From: CBDFKB01 sp965248715
Lineage (GTDB): Bacteria; Pseudomonadota; Alphaproteobacteria; Rhizobiales; Rhizobiaceae
NCBI GenBank assembly: GCA_965248715.1
Contig: CBDFKB010000007.1
Coordinates: 868,001 to 932,000 of the forward strand
Reading direction: 5' to 3'
DNA length: 64,000 nt
Every line of letters begins with the position of its first letter. The first letter of the stretch is position 1. The notes under the pieces are model-generated. The model worked only from the letters and a program-made list of their open reading frames with translations. It was not told where the DNA came from and ran no database searches. Both the position numbers and the translations under genes were made by a program. Positions 62,922 to 64,000 of this stretch are shown here, one piece after another.

Positions 62922-63650
62922 TCAGGACCCTAAGGGCCTATTGCTACGCGCGGTGATATATTGCTCGGTTTTCTGCAGTCCCTTGATCGAACCAACTTCA
63001 TAGAAGCGGTTGTGCACTTCATATGCCGCCAACCGACCGGCGTTCGCCGCAGCCTCTAGCGCATCGGCAAGATCAAAGGTTTGCCCGGCTGGAAAGTCTT
63101 GAAACAACTCGCAAGATACCAAGCTGATTCCATAATCGATGAATGGTGCATCAGGCAACGGGTTTTGCTTGGAATATCTCGTTAAACCGTTTTCGATAGT
63201 GGCATTGCTGGTATCCCATTTGCCGTTATTGCGATAGAGCGCCATAACGCCAAGATGGCAATTGCCATCCATAACAGAAACCATGCCGCGATAGTCCACA
63301 TCCAGATATGTATCACCATAGGTGACGAAAAATTTCTGACCCAAATGAGGCAGCGCTTGGACGATCGCGCCGCCGGTACCAAGCGGCTTTTCGCCGTCAT
63401 TCACATAGCTAACCGCAAGACCGTAATCGGCGCCATCACCAATGTGAGCCACGATCATTTCCGAAAGATATCCCACACACATAACAACTCGGCGGAAACC
63501 CTTCTCACGCAGCAGATTGAGATGATGGTCCACGAAAGGCCGGCCTGCTACTTCGAGCATGGATTTCGGTATGCTTTGTGTCAGTGGACGCATGCGCGAC
63601 GCCAATCCACCGGCAAGAACCGCAACCGGATAGTCGGCGATATCGCACAT
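62922..63650 (-). CDS. hddC: sugar-1-phosphate nucleotidyltransferase (HddC-like)
   Basis: A 242-residue nucleotidyltransferase with VAVLAGGLASRMRPLT, IPKSMLEVAGRPFVDHHL and GTGGAIVQAL, then VTYGDTYLDVDYRGMV with the metal Asp. In a cluster with kinase, phosphatase and isomerase it is most likely the GDP-D-glycero-alpha-D-manno-heptose pyrophosphorylase step. ATG 63650 (MCDIADYP) is used. Separated from the kinase gene by 22 bp. Confidence 0.87.
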   Translation of the reverse strand: MCDIADYPVAVLAGGLASRMRPLTQSIPKSMLEVAGRPFVDHHLNLLREKGFRRVVMCVGYLSEMIVAHIGDGADYGLAVSYVNDGEKPLGTGGAIVQALPHLGQKFFVTYGDTYLDVDYRGMVSVMDGNCHLGVMALYRNNGKWDTSNATIENGLTRYSKQNPLPDAPFIDYGISLVSCELFQDFPAGQTFDLADALEAAANAGRLAAYEVHNRFYEVGSIKGLQKTEQYITARSNRPLGS

Positions 63651-63672
63651 TGGGCACCTATTCTACCAGCGT

Positions 63673-64000
63673 TCAGCTGCGGCCAATCAAGGTCTGGGTA
63701 CCAGCAAAATCAAACCGCACCGGCACCTCGCGCAGCCCAAGGCCGGAAAGCGCGCGCCGGGTGCGCATTTTGTCGGTGGTCACGAACATCAAGAAACCGC
63801 CGCCGCCGGCCCCAATCAGTTTGCCGCCGAGTGCGCCATTGGCCATGGCGCGTTCATAAGCTGCGTCGATTGCGGGATTAGCCATCTTGGGCGAGCGCTG
63901 TTTTTTGTGTTGCCAATGCTCGTGCATCAACCGGCCGAAATCATCGATCCGTGAATTCTCAATCGCATCGCGGCTTAAACGGCCAATTTCCTTTACCCGA
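63673..64000 (-). CDS. hddA: GHMP kinase, C-terminal part (HddA-like heptose 7-phosphate kinase), cut by the window
   Basis: The visible 109 codons end at TGA 63673 and continue beyond 64000. LMHEHWQHKKQRSPKMANP, then NGALGGKLIGAGGGGFLMF is the third GHMP motif and matches the end of D-glycero-alpha-D-manno-heptose 7-phosphate kinase, which gives the alpha-1,7-bisphosphate for GmhB. The ATP loop is outside the window. Confidence 0.85.
   Translation of the reverse strand, partial: RVKEIGRLSRDAIENSRIDDFGRLMHEHWQHKKQRSPKMANPAIDAAYERAMANGALGGKLIGAGGGGFLMFVTTDKMRTRRALSGLGLREVPVRFDFAGTQTLIGRS

Overview
The window looks like chromosomal DNA of an alphaproteobacterium, most probably of the Hyphomicrobiales (Rhizobiales). 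The reasons are gene orders: ffh / chorismate mutase / rpsP-rimM-trmD-rplS / leuC; hpt / zinc-ribbon protein / ftsEX / YdcF / plsC; SdhAF4 / rsmB / heparinase; ccoNOQP followed by ccoG-fixH-ccoI-ccoS under an FnrN/FnrL-type regulator. TIGR02302 and DUF2125 family proteins and small palindromic repeats with a CCGAAAAG...CTTTTCGG-like core also fit. The genus cannot be named from sequence alone.

Layout. 1-2808: 3' part of tRNA-Leu(CAG), the decayed remnant of a large serine recombinase cut up by repeats, an intact ParDE-type toxin-antitoxin pair and other gene debris. 2809-7198: translation and secretion block (ffh, chorismate mutase, rpsP, rimM, trmD, rplS), in which rpsP has a shifted tail and rimM an in-frame TGA. 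7199-12744: a repeat array, an L,D-transpeptidase, leuC and a pirin. 12741-30025: a catabolic region with pyrC, an M81 peptidase, an asparaginase, the DgcN/DgcA pair with a D-amino-acid transaminase, a proline-racemase-family epimerase, an enoyl-CoA hydratase, an aromatic aminotransferase, a dehalogenase-like HAD protein, an HpaB-like oxygenase, a DapA-family lyase and a HyuA/HyuB pair. 30159-39710: oxygen-sensing regulator, hemerythrin and the complete cbb3 oxidase set with its copper/assembly genes (ccoG is frameshifted) and a perfect FNR box. 39851-54980: envelope, cell division and lipid/acyl-CoA genes (TIGR02302, hpt, ftsEX, plsC, chaC, matB, acs, cfa). 55065-56388: nested mobile elements around an IS5/IS427-type insertion sequence. 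56425-59905: SdhAF4, rsmB, heparinase. 60646-64000: a transaldolase followed by a nucleotide-activated heptose pathway (GmhB-like, GmhA-like, HddC-like, HddA-like).

The most unusual content is the repeat population. At least five families of short non-coding elements occupy the intergenic space: A and B (102-103 bp, two hairpins, CTAG ends, shared right half), C (143 bp, terminal inverted repeats, 4-bp target duplications), D (169 bp, two hairpins, CTAG ends) and E (about 60-120 bp, starting TAATACCAA). One B copy can be excised on paper from the recombinase gene to restore the protein exactly; it added 34 sense codons without a stop. Five A/B units form a tandem array of exact 102-bp period in frame with the L,D-transpeptidase. 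C copies are nested in B and E copies, and E copies supply the stop codons of three genes. Together they look like in-frame-tolerant palindromic elements, similar in concept to the palindromic elements of Rickettsia, plus a true MITE.
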